Assembly (NCBI RefSeq): GCF_900141995.1
Contig: NZ_FQZA01000005.1
Span: forward strand, 62,001 to 126,000
DNA from: Palleronia salina
Lineage (GTDB): Bacteria > Pseudomonadota > Alphaproteobacteria > Rhodobacterales > Rhodobacteraceae
DNA length: 64,000 nt
Reading direction: 5' to 3'
The notes beneath the pieces were generated by a model, which was not told the DNA's origin, searched no databases, and worked only from the letters and a program-made list of their open reading frames with translations. Both the position numbers and the translations under genes were made by a program. This document shows positions 27,281-36,033 of this stretch, one piece after another; positions within the stretch are counted from its first letter, which is position 1, and each line of letters opens with the position of its first letter.

Positions 27281-27693
27281 GCACGCCCGGCATCATCACC
27301 GACGAGACCGGGACCCAGCGCACTATCGGCTACGTGCTGGACGTCTCGGGGGGCGACGGGTGCGCCCGCTGCCGCCTGACGCTGGACGCCCGGCATACCA
27401 ACCGGCACGGCGCGTTCCACGGTGGGCTCGCGGCGGTGATGCTGGACAACGCCATGGGCGCGGCGGGATCTCTGACGGTGGACGACAGCGGCCTGCACCC
27501 GATGGTCACGATCTCGATGACCACGAATTTCATCGCCTCGGCGCAGGTCGGCGACACGCTGACCGCGACGGGGCGCGTGGTGGGCGGTGGCCGGTCGGTG
27601 AAGTTCATCGAGGGCGAGCTGCGCCGCGATGACGGCACGCTGATCGCCACCGGGTCGGGCGCCTTCAAGGTCATGAAGAAGGCGCAGGGATGA
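27277..27693 (+). CDS. PaaI-type hotdog-fold acyl-CoA thioesterase
   Basis: A 138-residue hotdog protein with RHGAFHGGLAAVMLDNAMG (HGG-D active site of the PaaI group) and SMTTNFIASAQVGDTLTATGRV. These enzymes release CoA from stalled acyl or aromatic-CoA intermediates. The start at 27277 overlaps the preceding stop (ATGA) and its own stop overlaps the next gene in the same way. A role in rescuing CoA during dicarboxylate breakdown is inferred from context. Confidence 0.88.
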   Translation: MSTPGIITDETGTQRTIGYVLDVSGGDGCARCRLTLDARHTNRHGAFHGGLAAVMLDNAMGAAGSLTVDDSGLHPMVTISMTTNFIASAQVGDTLTATGRVVGGGRSVKFIEGELRRDDGTLIATGSGAFKVMKKAQG

Positions 27694-28472
27694 CCGCACG
27701 GATCGAACAGCGCGGGGACGTCCTGATCGCCTGGAACGCCAACGCGTCCCGGCGCAACGCGCTGACGCCCGACTACTACGCGACGCTGCGCGAGGCCTGC
27801 CAGTGGGCGGCCGAGCCGGGCATCGCCGCGCTGGTGCTGGCGGGCGAGGGAGATTTCTTCTGCGCGGGGGGTGACCTGAACACGTTGCGCACCCGCCGCG
27901 ACCTGTCCGCGCCCGAGCGGCGCGAGAAGATCGAGACCCTGCACAACGTCATCCGCGACCTGCGGGCCTGCCCGGCGCCCGTGATCGCCGCGGTCGAGGG
28001 CGGCGCGGCGGGGGCCGGTGTCTCGATCGCCTTTGCCTGCGACATGCTGGTGGCGGCGCGGGGCGCGAAGTTCACCATGGCCTACGTGAAGGCCGGTCTG
28101 GTGCCCGATGGCGGCCTGACCCACAGCGCGGCGGCCGTGATCCCGCCGCCGCTGCTGGCGCGGCTGATGCTGCTGGGCGAGCATTTGGAGGCCGAACGGC
28201 TGGAGGCGATCGGCGCCCTCACCGCCATGAGCGAGGCGGGCGAAGCGCTGGAAACAGCGTTGGGCCTTGCCGCGCGCCTGTCCGACGGGCCGCAGGACAC
28301 CCAGCGCGCGATCAAGCGGCTGCTGACGGATGGCCGCGCCGCGACGCTCGACGCGCAGTTGGACCGCGAACGCGACGCCATGGCCTACGCGCAGGGCTCG
28401 CCCGAGGCGGGCGAGGGGATCGCGGCCTTCCTCGAAAAACGGCGCCCCGATTACCGGAAGCTGCGCGCATGA
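27690..28472 (+). CDS. Enoyl-CoA hydratase/isomerase family protein
   Basis: A 260-residue crotonase-fold protein: EGDFFCAGGDLNTL (first oxyanion turn), EGGAAGAGVSIAFACD (second) and KAGLVPDGGLTHS. The pair of catalytic Glu typical of hydratases is not obvious: the second site carries Asp in VPDGG, which is more like isomerase or other crotonase activities. It may correspond to PimE in pim operons. Four-base overlaps join it to both neighbours. Confidence 0.87.
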   Translation: MTARIEQRGDVLIAWNANASRRNALTPDYYATLREACQWAAEPGIAALVLAGEGDFFCAGGDLNTLRTRRDLSAPERREKIETLHNVIRDLRACPAPVIAAVEGGAAGAGVSIAFACDMLVAARGAKFTMAYVKAGLVPDGGLTHSAAAVIPPPLLARLMLLGEHLEAERLEAIGALTAMSEAGEALETALGLAARLSDGPQDTQRAIKRLLTDGRAATLDAQLDRERDAMAYAQGSPEAGEGIAAFLEKRRPDYRKLRA

Positions 28473-29461
28473 CCGATCCCGTCTTCGACACCGCCGCCAC
28501 CCGCGCCTTCGGAACGCGCCTGCCGATCGTGGCGGGCGGGCTCATGTGGCTGGGCGACGCGGCCTATGTCAGCGCCTGCGCGCGCGCCGGGATCATGGGG
28601 TTCATCACCGCCGCAAGTTTCCCCGACACGCTGGACGCCGAGATCGCCAAGTGCCGCGACATGGCCGAGGGGAACCCCTTCGGCGTGAACGTCTCGATGC
28701 TGCCCAAGCTGGTGCCGGGCGAGAAGACGGCGGATGTCTTCCGGCAGATCGCGGATGCGGGCGTGCGTGTGGTCGAAACCTCCGGCCGCAACCCCGAGCC
28801 TTACATCCCGCAGCTGAAGGACGCCGGCATCACCGTTTTGCACAAAGTGCCGTCGGTCCGCTTCGCCGTGAAGGCGCAGTCCGTCGGCGTGGACATGGTG
28901 ACCATCGTCGGCGCCGAATGCGGCGGCCACCCGGGCATGGACCTGGTGGGGTCCATGGTGAACATGGCGCTGGCCGAGGAACGGCTGGACATCCCCTTCC
29001 TCATCGGCGGCGGCATCGGCGCGGGCAGCCAGATCGTCGCCGCGCTGGCCGCCGGCGCGTCGGGCGTGACCATCGGGACCCGCTTCCTGGTCTGCGAGGA
29101 ACTGACGGCGCATCCCGGCTACAAGCAGGCCATGGTCGATGCGTCCGAGCGCGACACCGACCTGACCATGCAGACGGTGCGCAACACGATCCGCACCCTG
29201 AAGAACGAGACGACGAAAGAGGTCGCGCGGCTGGAGCGCGAGAACCCCGAGGGGGGGATCGACCAGCTGATGCCGCTGGTGAAGGGCACGATCGGGCGGC
29301 AGGCCTATGCCAGCGGCGACGTGTCCTGGGGGATGCTGTCGGCGGGGCAGGCGCTGGGCCTGACCGATGCCATCAAGCCGCTGGCCGAGATCGTCGCCGA
29401 ACTGGAACACGAGGCCGAGGTCGCGCTGGCGCGACTGCGGCCCGAACGGAGAACCGCATGA
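28469..29461 (+). CDS. Nitronate-monooxygenase-like FMN oxidoreductase
   Basis: A 330-residue TIM-barrel flavoprotein of the NMO/2-nitropropane dioxygenase superfamily. Marks: PIVAGGLMWLGDA at the start, AECGGHPG (flavin and phosphate contact), IGGGIGAGSQIVAALAAGASGVTIGTRFL. True nitronate oxidation is uncertain since this group also contains enoyl-ACP reductase FabK and other uncharacterised members. Its place in a CoA-thioester operon suggests reduction or oxidation of an acyl intermediate, or simple detoxification. Coupled by four-base overlaps on both sides. Confidence 0.82.
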   Translation: MTDPVFDTAATRAFGTRLPIVAGGLMWLGDAAYVSACARAGIMGFITAASFPDTLDAEIAKCRDMAEGNPFGVNVSMLPKLVPGEKTADVFRQIADAGVRVVETSGRNPEPYIPQLKDAGITVLHKVPSVRFAVKAQSVGVDMVTIVGAECGGHPGMDLVGSMVNMALAEERLDIPFLIGGGIGAGSQIVAALAAGASGVTIGTRFLVCEELTAHPGYKQAMVDASERDTDLTMQTVRNTIRTLKNETTKEVARLERENPEGGIDQLMPLVKGTIGRQAYASGDVSWGMLSAGQALGLTDAIKPLAEIVAELEHEAEVALARLRPERRTA

Positions 29462-30957
29462 CGCGCTTGCACGAGATCATCGACGCCCACGCCAAGGCCA
29501 GCCCGCAGGCGCCCGCGCTGCGCGACACGCTGGGCTATCGCTTCGATTTCGCCGGTTACGCCGCCGCCAGCCGCGAGGCGGCCGAGCTGTTGTCGGCGCG
29601 CGGCGTGGGGGCCGGGGACCGCGTGATGATCGTGGCCGAGAACTGCGCGGTGATCCCGGCGCTGATCTTCGGGGCGTCGCGCCTCGGGGCCTGGGCCGTG
29701 CCGGTCAACGCGCGGATGACGGCGTCCGAGATCGGCCGGATCGCGGCGCACTGCACCCCCCGGGTGACCGCCTACACGACCGAGGCCAGCGATGCCGCGC
29801 GCGGTCATGCCGAAACGGCGGGCGCGACGGAGGTCGAGACATCCTTCGGCGGCGTCGCCTTCGGGCCCACGGACGACGGGGCCAAGGCCGAAACGGACGG
29901 GGACGTCGCCATCCTGCTTTATACCACGGGCACCACGGGCGACCCCAAGGGCGTGATGCTGACCCATGACAACCTCGTTTACGCGGGCACCGCCTCGCGC
30001 GATCTGCGCGACATGGTGCCGTCCGACCGGATCTACGGCGCCCTGCCGCTGACCCACGTGTTCGGCATCGCGTCGATGCTGACGGCGGGGGCGATCACCG
30101 GGGCAGAGGTGCAGCTGGAAACCCGCTTCACCCCCGCGGCCCTGCTGGATGCGCTGCGCGACGGGGCCACCGTGCTGCCCGCCGTGCCGCAGATGCACGC
30201 GCTTCTGATGAAGCACACCGCCGAGCTGGGCATCGACAGCCTCAAGGACGCCAAGCTGCGCTATGTCTCGTCCGGGGCCGCGCCGCTGGACCCGGCATGG
30301 AAGCGCAAGGCCGAGGCGTTCTATGGCCTGCCGCTGCAGAACGGCTACGGCATGACCGAATCTACCGCTGGCGTGTGCGGCACGCGCAACCCCATCGGTA
30401 CGGCAGATATCAGCGTCGGCCCGCCGTTTCCAGGTCTGGAGATCGCCATCGACACGCCCGACGCGAACGGCGTGGGCGAGATCCTGACCCGCGGGCCGCA
30501 CGTGATGAAGGGCTATTACCGCGCGCCGGACCTGACGGCACAGACCATCGACGCCGATGGCTGGCTGAAGACCGGCGACCTGGGCCGGATCGACGAAAGC
30601 GGCAACCTGCACGTGGTCGGCCGGGTGAAAGAGCTGATCATCCGCTCGGGCTTCAACGTCTACCCGCCCGAGGTCGAAGCGGCGCTGAACGACCATCCCG
30701 CCGTGGTGCAGTCGGCCGTGGTCGGCCGGGCACGCGATGGCAACGAGGACGTGCTGGCCTTCGTCGAAACAACGGCGGACGACGCGGTAACCCCGGACGC
30801 GCTGCGGGATTTCGTCGCGGACAGTCTGTCGAACTACAAGCGGCCATCTGCTATATTCATCGTGAAGAAGCTGCCTGCCGCCGCCACCGGAAAGATACTG
30901 AAACACAGGCTTCTGGACGCTTTCGCGGACCGGATAGCGGAGCTGGACAAGGAGTAA
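29458..30957 (+). CDS. AMP-forming acyl-CoA ligase (likely dicarboxylate/fatty acid activation)
   Basis: A 499-residue ANL-superfamily ligase: P-loop-like LLYTTGTTGDPKG, GYGMTEST, DLGRID--GNLHVVGRVKELI hinge region, and a C-terminal LPAAATGKILKH with the catalytic Lys. It activates a carboxylate with ATP and CoA to start beta-oxidation; in a pim-like set it would correspond to PimA. The ATG at 29458 overlaps the preceding gene by four bases. A three-base gap separates it from the glutaryl-CoA dehydrogenase gene. Confidence 0.9.
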   Translation: MTRLHEIIDAHAKASPQAPALRDTLGYRFDFAGYAAASREAAELLSARGVGAGDRVMIVAENCAVIPALIFGASRLGAWAVPVNARMTASEIGRIAAHCTPRVTAYTTEASDAARGHAETAGATEVETSFGGVAFGPTDDGAKAETDGDVAILLYTTGTTGDPKGVMLTHDNLVYAGTASRDLRDMVPSDRIYGALPLTHVFGIASMLTAGAITGAEVQLETRFTPAALLDALRDGATVLPAVPQMHALLMKHTAELGIDSLKDAKLRYVSSGAAPLDPAWKRKAEAFYGLPLQNGYGMTESTAGVCGTRNPIGTADISVGPPFPGLEIAIDTPDANGVGEILTRGPHVMKGYYRAPDLTAQTIDADGWLKTGDLGRIDESGNLHVVGRVKELIIRSGFNVYPPEVEAALNDHPAVVQSAVVGRARDGNEDVLAFVETTADDAVTPDALRDFVADSLSNYKRPSAIFIVKKLPAAATGKILKHRLLDAFADRIAELDKE

Positions 30958-30960
30958 GAC

Positions 30961-32172
30961 ATGCCCAAGGACACCCAAGGCCACGGCCCCGAACTGTCGT
31001 CCTTCGAATGGGACGACCCGATGCTGATGGAAACCCAGCTGACCGAGGATGAGCGGATGCTGCGCGACGCGGCACGGCAATTCGCGCAGAACACCCTTCA
31101 GCCGCGGGTGATCGACGCGTACCGCGAAGAGACCGTGGCGCCCGAGCTGTTCCCGATGATGGGCGAGGCCGGCCTGCTGGGCGTGACCATCCCCGAGGAA
31201 TACGGCGGGCTGGGCATGAACTACGTCACCTACGGCCTTGTCGCGCGCGAGGTCGAGCGCGTGGACTCCGGCTACCGCTCGATGATGTCGGTGCAATCCA
31301 GTCTCGTGATGTACCCGATCCACGCCTATGGCAGCGAGGAACAGCGCAAGAAATACCTGCCGAAGCTCGCCAGCGGCGAGTTCATCGGCTGCTTCGGCCT
31401 GACCGAGCCCGACGCGGGATCCGACCCCGGCGGGATGAAGACGGTCGCCAAGAAAACCGACAGCGGCTACGTGCTGAACGGCTCCAAGATGTGGATCTCG
31501 AATTCGCCCTTCGCCGATGTCTTCGTGGTCTGGGCCAAGTCCGAGGCGCATGGCGGCAAGATCCGCGGCTTCGTGCTGGAAAAGGGCATGGAGGGCCTGA
31601 GCGCGCCCAAGATCGGCGGCAAGCTGAGCCTGCGCGCGTCCACCACCGGCGAGATCGTCATGAAGGACGTGGAAGTGGGCGAGGACGCGCTCCTGCCCAA
31701 TGTCGAGGGTCTGAAGGGGCCGTTCGGCTGCCTCAACCGCGCCCGCTATGGCATCTCGTGGGGCGTTATGGGCGCGGCCGAGTTCTGCTGGCACGGGGCG
31801 CGGCAATACGGGCTGGACCGCAAGCAGTTCGGCCGCCCGCTGGCGCAGACCCAGCTGTTCCAGAAGAAGCTCGCCGACATGCAGACCGAGATCACGCTGG
31901 GCCTGCAGGGCTCTCTGCGGCTGGGCCGGATGATCGACGACGGCACCGCGGCGCCCGAGCTCATCAGCCTGATGAAGCGCAACAACTGCGGCAAGGCGCT
32001 TGAGATCGCGCGCATCGCCCGCGACATGCATGGCGGCAACGGCATCTCCGAAGAATTCCAGGTGATGCGCCACATGATCAACCTCGAGACGGTGAACACC
32101 TACGAGGGCACCCATGACGTGCACGCGCTGATCCTGGGCCGCGCCCAGACCGGCCTGCAGGCCTTCGTGTGA
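30961..32172 (+). CDS. gcdH: Glutaryl-CoA dehydrogenase
   Basis: A 403-residue acyl-CoA dehydrogenase of the GcdH group: [16 protein letters not shown]-terminus, [35 protein letters not shown], the Arg-containing [13 protein letters not shown], and the catalytic Glu in [19 protein letters not shown]. It oxidatively decarboxylates glutaryl-CoA to crotonyl-CoA and CO2. One round of beta-oxidation of pimeloyl-CoA gives exactly glutaryl-CoA, which explains its presence beside the pim-like genes. Electron transfer flavoprotein genes are not in the window. Confidence 0.93.
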   Translation: MPKDTQGHGPELSSFEWDDPMLMETQLTEDERMLRDAARQFAQNTLQPRVIDAYREETVAPELFPMMGEAGLLGVTIPEEYGGLGMNYVTYGLVAREVERVDSGYRSMMSVQSSLVMYPIHAYGSEEQRKKYLPKLASGEFIGCFGLTEPDAGSDPGGMKTVAKKTDSGYVLNGSKMWISNSPFADVFVVWAKSEAHGGKIRGFVLEKGMEGLSAPKIGGKLSLRASTTGEIVMKDVEVGEDALLPNVEGLKGPFGCLNRARYGISWGVMGAAEFCWHGARQYGLDRKQFGRPLAQTQLFQKKLADMQTEITLGLQGSLRLGRMIDDGTAAPELISLMKRNNCGKALEIARIARDMHGGNGISEEFQVMRHMINLETVNTYEGTHDVHALILGRAQTGLQAFV

Positions 32173-32176
32173 CGCG

Positions 32177-32611
32177 ATGACCGCGACGCCGGGTCGCCGG
32201 TCGGATTACATCGCCTTCCGCACGATGCCGACGCGGTGGTTCGACAACGACGTGTACGGGCATATGAACAATGCCCTGCACTACCAGTTCTTCGACACGG
32301 CGGTGAACGCGCCGCTGGTCGAACGGGGGCTTCTGGACCCGGCCACCAGCCCGACGATCTTCCTGGTGGTCGAATCCGGCTGCCGGTACTTCGCGCCGCT
32401 GGCCTTTCCGCAGGACATCACGGCCGGGCTTCGGGTGGCCAAGCTCGGCCGCAGTGCGGTGACATACGAGCTGGGTCTTTTCGGGGGTGACGCCGAGGTC
32501 GCGGCGGCCGAGGGGCATTTCGTCCATGTGAACGTGGACCGGGCGACGGATCGCCCGGCGCCGATCCCGGATCAATTGCGCGCCTACCTCGAGGATCTGC
32601 GCTTGGTCTGA
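32177..32611 (+). CDS. YbgC/FadM-type acyl-CoA thioesterase
   Basis: A 144-residue 4-hydroxybenzoyl-CoA-thioesterase-type hotdog protein: PTRWFDNDVYGHMNNALHYQFFDTAV, where the Asp of D-D-YGH-NN is the expected catalytic residue. It is the last gene of the long dicarboxylate operon, four bases after gcdH. A second, distinct thioesterase in the same operon (27277-27693) implies that CoA release matters here. Its stop codon lies inside the first of three inverted repeats. Confidence 0.87.
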   Translation: MTATPGRRSDYIAFRTMPTRWFDNDVYGHMNNALHYQFFDTAVNAPLVERGLLDPATSPTIFLVVESGCRYFAPLAFPQDITAGLRVAKLGRSAVTYELGLFGGDAEVAAAEGHFVHVNVDRATDRPAPIPDQLRAYLEDLRLV

Positions 32612-32676
32612 CGGCGGGACCGCCGCCAGACCAAATCATCGCCGATGATTTGCCGGAGATTATCGCGGATAATCTC
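32605..32676. terminator. Three tandem inverted repeats between convergent genes
   Basis: Repeat 1: GGTCTGACGGCGG and CCGCCGCCAGACC (32605-32632), 12 of 13 pairs. Repeat 2: CAAATCATC-GCC-GATGATTTG (32632-32652), perfect. Repeat 3: GAGATTATC-GCG-GATAATCTC (32656-32676), perfect. Repeats 2 and 3 have equal nine-base arms and three-base loops. They separate the thioesterase (rightward) from the DEAD-box helicase (leftward, stop at 32682), so repeat 1 likely ends transcription in both directions. Repeats 2 and 3 are unusually regular and AT-rich. Confidence 0.65.
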
Positions 32677-32681
32677 GCCGC

Positions 32682-33941
32682 TCAGGCGGCCCGCCGGCGC
32701 CCGCCCGACTTGCTACGCCGACGCCCGGACTTGGCCGCACCGCCACCGGGCTTGCCGCCGCCGCCGCCCGGCTTGCGGCCGCGACCGCCCTGCTTCGGCG
32801 GGGGCGTGTCCTCGGCCCAGGGTGCGCCCGAGGCCACGCGGACCCGGCCCTTCAGCACCTTCTCGATGTCGCGTAGATAGCTCATCTCGTCCGGCGCGCA
32901 GAAGGCCACGGCCTGCCCGTCACGCCCGGCCCGCGCGGTGCGGCCGATCCGGTGGACGTAGTTCTCGGGCACGTTCGGCAGCTCGAAATTGTAGACGTAT
33001 TCCACGCCCGGGATGTCGATGCCGCGGGCTGCCACGTCGGTGGCGACCAGCACCTTCACCGTGCCGTCCTTGAACCCCTGGATCGCGCGGTCGCGCTGGT
33101 TCTGGGACTTGTTGCCGTGGATCGACGCCGCCTTGTAGCCGTCGCGGTCGAGCTGCTTCATCAGCCGCTCGCAGCCGTGCTTGGTGCGGCCGAAGACCAG
33201 CGCCCGATCCTCGGGGTGGCGGTCGAGACATTCGCGCAGCAGGTCGGGCTTGCCGTCCTTCGAGACGAAATGGACCTCCTGCTCGACCTTGTCGGCGGCC
33301 TGTCCGGGGCGCGCGACCTCGACCCGGATCGGGTTGGTGAGATAGCTGTCGGCGATCTCGGACATGAGTTTCGGCATGGTGGCCGAGAACAGCATGGTCT
33401 GCCGGTCGGCGGCCAGAAGCGGGGCGATCTTCCGCAGAGCGTGGATGAAGCCCATGTCGAGCATCTGGTCGGCCTCGTCGAGCACCAGGAACCGGGTCTG
33501 GTCCAGCCGCACGGCCTTGCGGTCCAGCAGGTCGATCAGGCGGCCGGGCGTCGCGACCAGCAGGTCGGCGCCGCGCTCCAGCCGGCCGATCTGGCGGTTG
33601 ATGCTGACACCGCCCACCACGACGGCGATGGACAGGTGCGTGCCCCCGGCGAACCCGCGCAGGGAGTCGGAGATCTGGTTGGCCAGCTCGCGCGTCGGCG
33701 CGAGGATCAGACCGCGCACGGTCTTCGGCTCGGGCTTCGTGCCCTCGGTCGACAGGGCGTTGATCAGCGGCAGGCCGAAGGCGGCGGTCTTGCCGGTGCC
33801 GGTCTGCGCCAGGCCCATCACGTCACGGCCGTTCATGGCGTGGGGGATGGCCTGTTTCTGGATCGGGGTCGGTTCGGAGATGCCCAGCTCGGCCAGGCGG
33901 GAAATCATCTTGGGCGGAAGGCCCAGCATGTCGAAATCCAT
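32682..33941 (-). CDS. DEAD-box ATP-dependent RNA helicase (RhlE type)
   Basis: A 419-residue helicase with all core motifs: Q motif (PTPIQKQAIP), AQTGTGKTAAF, PTRELA, TPGR, DEAD, SAT, and the C-terminal HRIGRTARAG. The tail from about residue 375 is Gly/Lys/Arg-rich with repeated KPGGGGGKPGGG-type blocks, an RNA-binding extension typical of RhlE-like proteins. It likely remodels ribosome precursors or mRNA, often at low temperature. The upstream 260 bases hold no gene and a candidate promoter near the far end, implying a long leader. Confidence 0.93.
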   Translation of the reverse strand: MDFDMLGLPPKMISRLAELGISEPTPIQKQAIPHAMNGRDVMGLAQTGTGKTAAFGLPLINALSTEGTKPEPKTVRGLILAPTRELANQISDSLRGFAGGTHLSIAVVVGGVSINRQIGRLERGADLLVATPGRLIDLLDRKAVRLDQTRFLVLDEADQMLDMGFIHALRKIAPLLAADRQTMLFSATMPKLMSEIADSYLTNPIRVEVARPGQAADKVEQEVHFVSKDGKPDLLRECLDRHPEDRALVFGRTKHGCERLMKQLDRDGYKAASIHGNKSQNQRDRAIQGFKDGTVKVLVATDVAARGIDIPGVEYVYNFELPNVPENYVHRIGRTARAGRDGQAVAFCAPDEMSYLRDIEKVLKGRVRVASGAPWAEDTPPPKQGGRGRKPGGGGGKPGGGAAKSGRRRSKSGGRRRAA

Positions 33942-34160
33942 GGAATGGATCCTTTCGGAAAATGGGAATGTCGGGTCCCCGCGCGCAGGCGGGCCCGTGA
34001 GCGTTCAGAGGAACGCCAGAAAACTGACCGGGGCCGGATTGCCCTGGGGCGGCCGCAACTGGCGCGTGCCTCCCCGCGTGATCTGGGAAACGGTGCGACG
34101 ATCCTCGGTGGGGCGGCTCGCGCCCGGTCTGCTCACGCGGCAGGGATCATCGTCTTGGAC

Positions 34161-34191
34161 GCCATATCGGGGGGATGTCCCGCCATGTCAA
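34161..34191 (-). promoter_or_regulatory. Candidate promoter of the DEAD-box helicase, implying a leader of about 210 bases
   Basis: On the minus strand TTGACA (34186-34191) is followed after 18-19 bases by ATATGG/TATGGC (34161-34167). The helicase start is at 33941. No other hexamer pair this good was seen between. The leader region 33942-34155 contains no ORF. The spacing is longer than ideal, so the call is tentative. Confidence 0.4.
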
Positions 34192-34201
34192 GCGGTTCGC
34201 C

Positions 34202-35392
34202 CTATTGCAGGTCGGCGAAGGCGTCACGCAGGCGGTCAACGGCCTCTTCCACGCGGGCGCGGGGGGTGGCGATGTTGAATCGCAGGCACCGCTCGCCGCC
34301 CTTGCCGAAGGTGGGGCCATGGTTCACGGCGATCTTCGCGCGCTCCTCGACCCGCTGCAGGTATTCCCGGCTGTCCATGCCGGTGCCGTCGAAATCGACC
34401 CAGGACAGGTACGTCGCCTCGAGCGGCATGGAGCGCAGGCCCGGAATCGACGCGATCCCCTCGTCGAAGAGGCGGCGGTTGCCGTCGAGATACTGCATCA
34501 GGTCGTCCACCCATTCGGCGCCCTCGGGCGAATAGGCGGCGGTGACCATGTGCATCCCGAAGGCGTTCGGCGACGTGCCCATGGCGGCCATGCGGGTGGC
34601 GAAACGCTGGCGCAGCGCGTCATCGGCGATGATGACGTTGCCCACGTGGGCCCCCGCGATGTTGAAGGTCTTGGTCGCCGCGGACATCATCACCAGCCGG
34701 TCGGCGATGCCGTCGATCTGCACCATCGGCGTATGGCTCTGGCCGGGATAGACCAGGTCGTGATGGATCTCGTCCGACACGATGACCAGGTCGTGGCGGC
34801 GCGCGAAGTCGGCGACGCCCCGAAGCTCGTCCCGGGTCCAGACCCGACCGCCGGGATTGTGGGGCGAGCACAGGATCAGCATCCGCTCACGTCCGGTCAT
34901 CTGCGCGTCGTAGGCATCGAAGTCGAGCGTGTAGCGCCCGTCGTCCAGCGCCATCTCGCATTCCACGATCTCGCGCCCCGCGGATTTCAGCACCCGCGCG
35001 AAGGCATGGTAGACCGGCGTGAACAGGACCACGCCGTCGCCCGGCGCGGTGAAGGCGTCGACGCACATGGCGGTGCCGTTCACCAGCCCGTTGGTGGTGA
35101 AGATGTGGCCGGGATCGACCTGCCATCCGTGGCGGTGGTCCATCCACCAGCAGATCGCGGACTTGTAGGCGTCGTCATCGCCGAAATAGCCGTAGACGCC
35201 GTGGTCGTGCATCCGGCCCACCGCGTCCTGCACGGCCTGGGGCGGACGGAAATCCATGTCCGCCACCCACATGGCCAGCCCGTCGTCCTTCGGCACGCCG
35301 TAGACCGGCTCCATCATGTCCCACTTGGAACAGTGGGTGCCCCTGCGGTCGATGATCTCGTCGAAGGATCGTTTGGCTCCGTCGAATGACAT
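34202..35392 (-). CDS. MalY/PatB-type PLP-dependent C-S lyase/aminotransferase
   Basis: A 396-residue fold-type I PLP enzyme: VADMDFRPP near the N-terminus, CSPHNPGGRVW, SDEIHHDLVYPGQSHTP, and the PLP lysine in SAATKTFNIAGAH. The HHDL--PG motif marks the MalY/PatB cystathionine beta-lyase group, which cleaves C-S bonds of cystathionine or related cysteine conjugates. I start at ATG 35392, with GGGAG eight bases upstream, rather than the longer 35431. It stands alone on the minus strand. Confidence 0.88.
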   Translation of the reverse strand: MSFDGAKRSFDEIIDRRGTHCSKWDMMEPVYGVPKDDGLAMWVADMDFRPPQAVQDAVGRMHDHGVYGYFGDDDAYKSAICWWMDHRHGWQVDPGHIFTTNGLVNGTAMCVDAFTAPGDGVVLFTPVYHAFARVLKSAGREIVECEMALDDGRYTLDFDAYDAQMTGRERMLILCSPHNPGGRVWTRDELRGVADFARRHDLVIVSDEIHHDLVYPGQSHTPMVQIDGIADRLVMMSAATKTFNIAGAHVGNVIIADDALRQRFATRMAAMGTSPNAFGMHMVTAAYSPEGAEWVDDLMQYLDGNRRLFDEGIASIPGLRSMPLEATYLSWVDFDGTGMDSREYLQRVEERAKIAVNHGPTFGKGGERCLRFNIATPRARVEEAVDRLRDAFADLQ

Positions 35393-35510
35393 GGCGTGCT
35401 CCCGGTGTCTGGCTGGGCTGTAACCTGTCACATCCGTCGCCGAGGTCCAGCCCCGCGGGCCCCACGCGCGTTTTGTTGCATCCCCGCCGCGCCACGCCTA
35501 AATGGACGGC

Positions 35511-36029
35511 ATGATCCGCCCCATCCTCATCCATCCAGACCCGCGTCTGAAAAAGCCGGCCGATCCGGTGGTCACGGTCGACGACGACCTGCGGACGCTG
35601 GCCGCCGACATGCTGGAAACCATGTACGACGCGCCGGGCATCGGGCTGGCCGCGCCGCAGATCGGCGTGATGCAGCGCGTGCTGGTCATGGACTGCGTGA
35701 AGGAAGAGGGCGCCGAGCCGCGGCCGATGGTGTTGATCAACCCCGAGGTCACCTGGACCTCCGACGAGGTGTCCGTCTACGAGGAAGGCTGCCTGTCCAT
35801 CCCCGAGCAATATGCCGACGTGGAACGCCCGGCCGAGGTGAAGGTCGCGTGGACCGACCTCGACGGCGCCGCGCGGTCCGAGCATTTCACCGGGCTGTGG
35901 GCGACCTGCGTGCAGCACGAGATCGACCACCTGGATGGCAAGCTGTTCATCGACTACCTGAAACCGCTGAAGCGCCAGATGATCACCCGCAAGATGCAGA
36001 AGCTGAAGCGCGAAAGGGCGCGGGCCTGA
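35511..36029 (+). CDS. def: Peptide deformylase, catalytically complete
   Basis: A 172-residue deformylase with intact motifs: GIGLAAPQIG (43-52), EEGCLSIP with metal ligand Cys94, and QHEIDHLDG with His136, Glu137 and His140. It removes the formyl group from nascent proteins. ATG 35511 (MIRPILIHPDPRL) is the family-typical start; ATG 35502 is three codons upstream. It leads a def-def-like-fmt cluster in which formylation and deformylation genes are linked. Confidence 0.94.
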   Translation: MIRPILIHPDPRLKKPADPVVTVDDDLRTLAADMLETMYDAPGIGLAAPQIGVMQRVLVMDCVKEEGAEPRPMVLINPEVTWTSDEVSVYEEGCLSIPEQYADVERPAEVKVAWTDLDGAARSEHFTGLWATCVQHEIDHLDGKLFIDYLKPLKRQMITRKMQKLKRERARA

Positions 36030-36033
36030 CACC

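Noticed and set aside
29305-32124. 939-codon minus-strand frame over the CoA ligase and gcdH
   Set aside because: Shadow of well-recognised enzymes on the plus strand; no motif.
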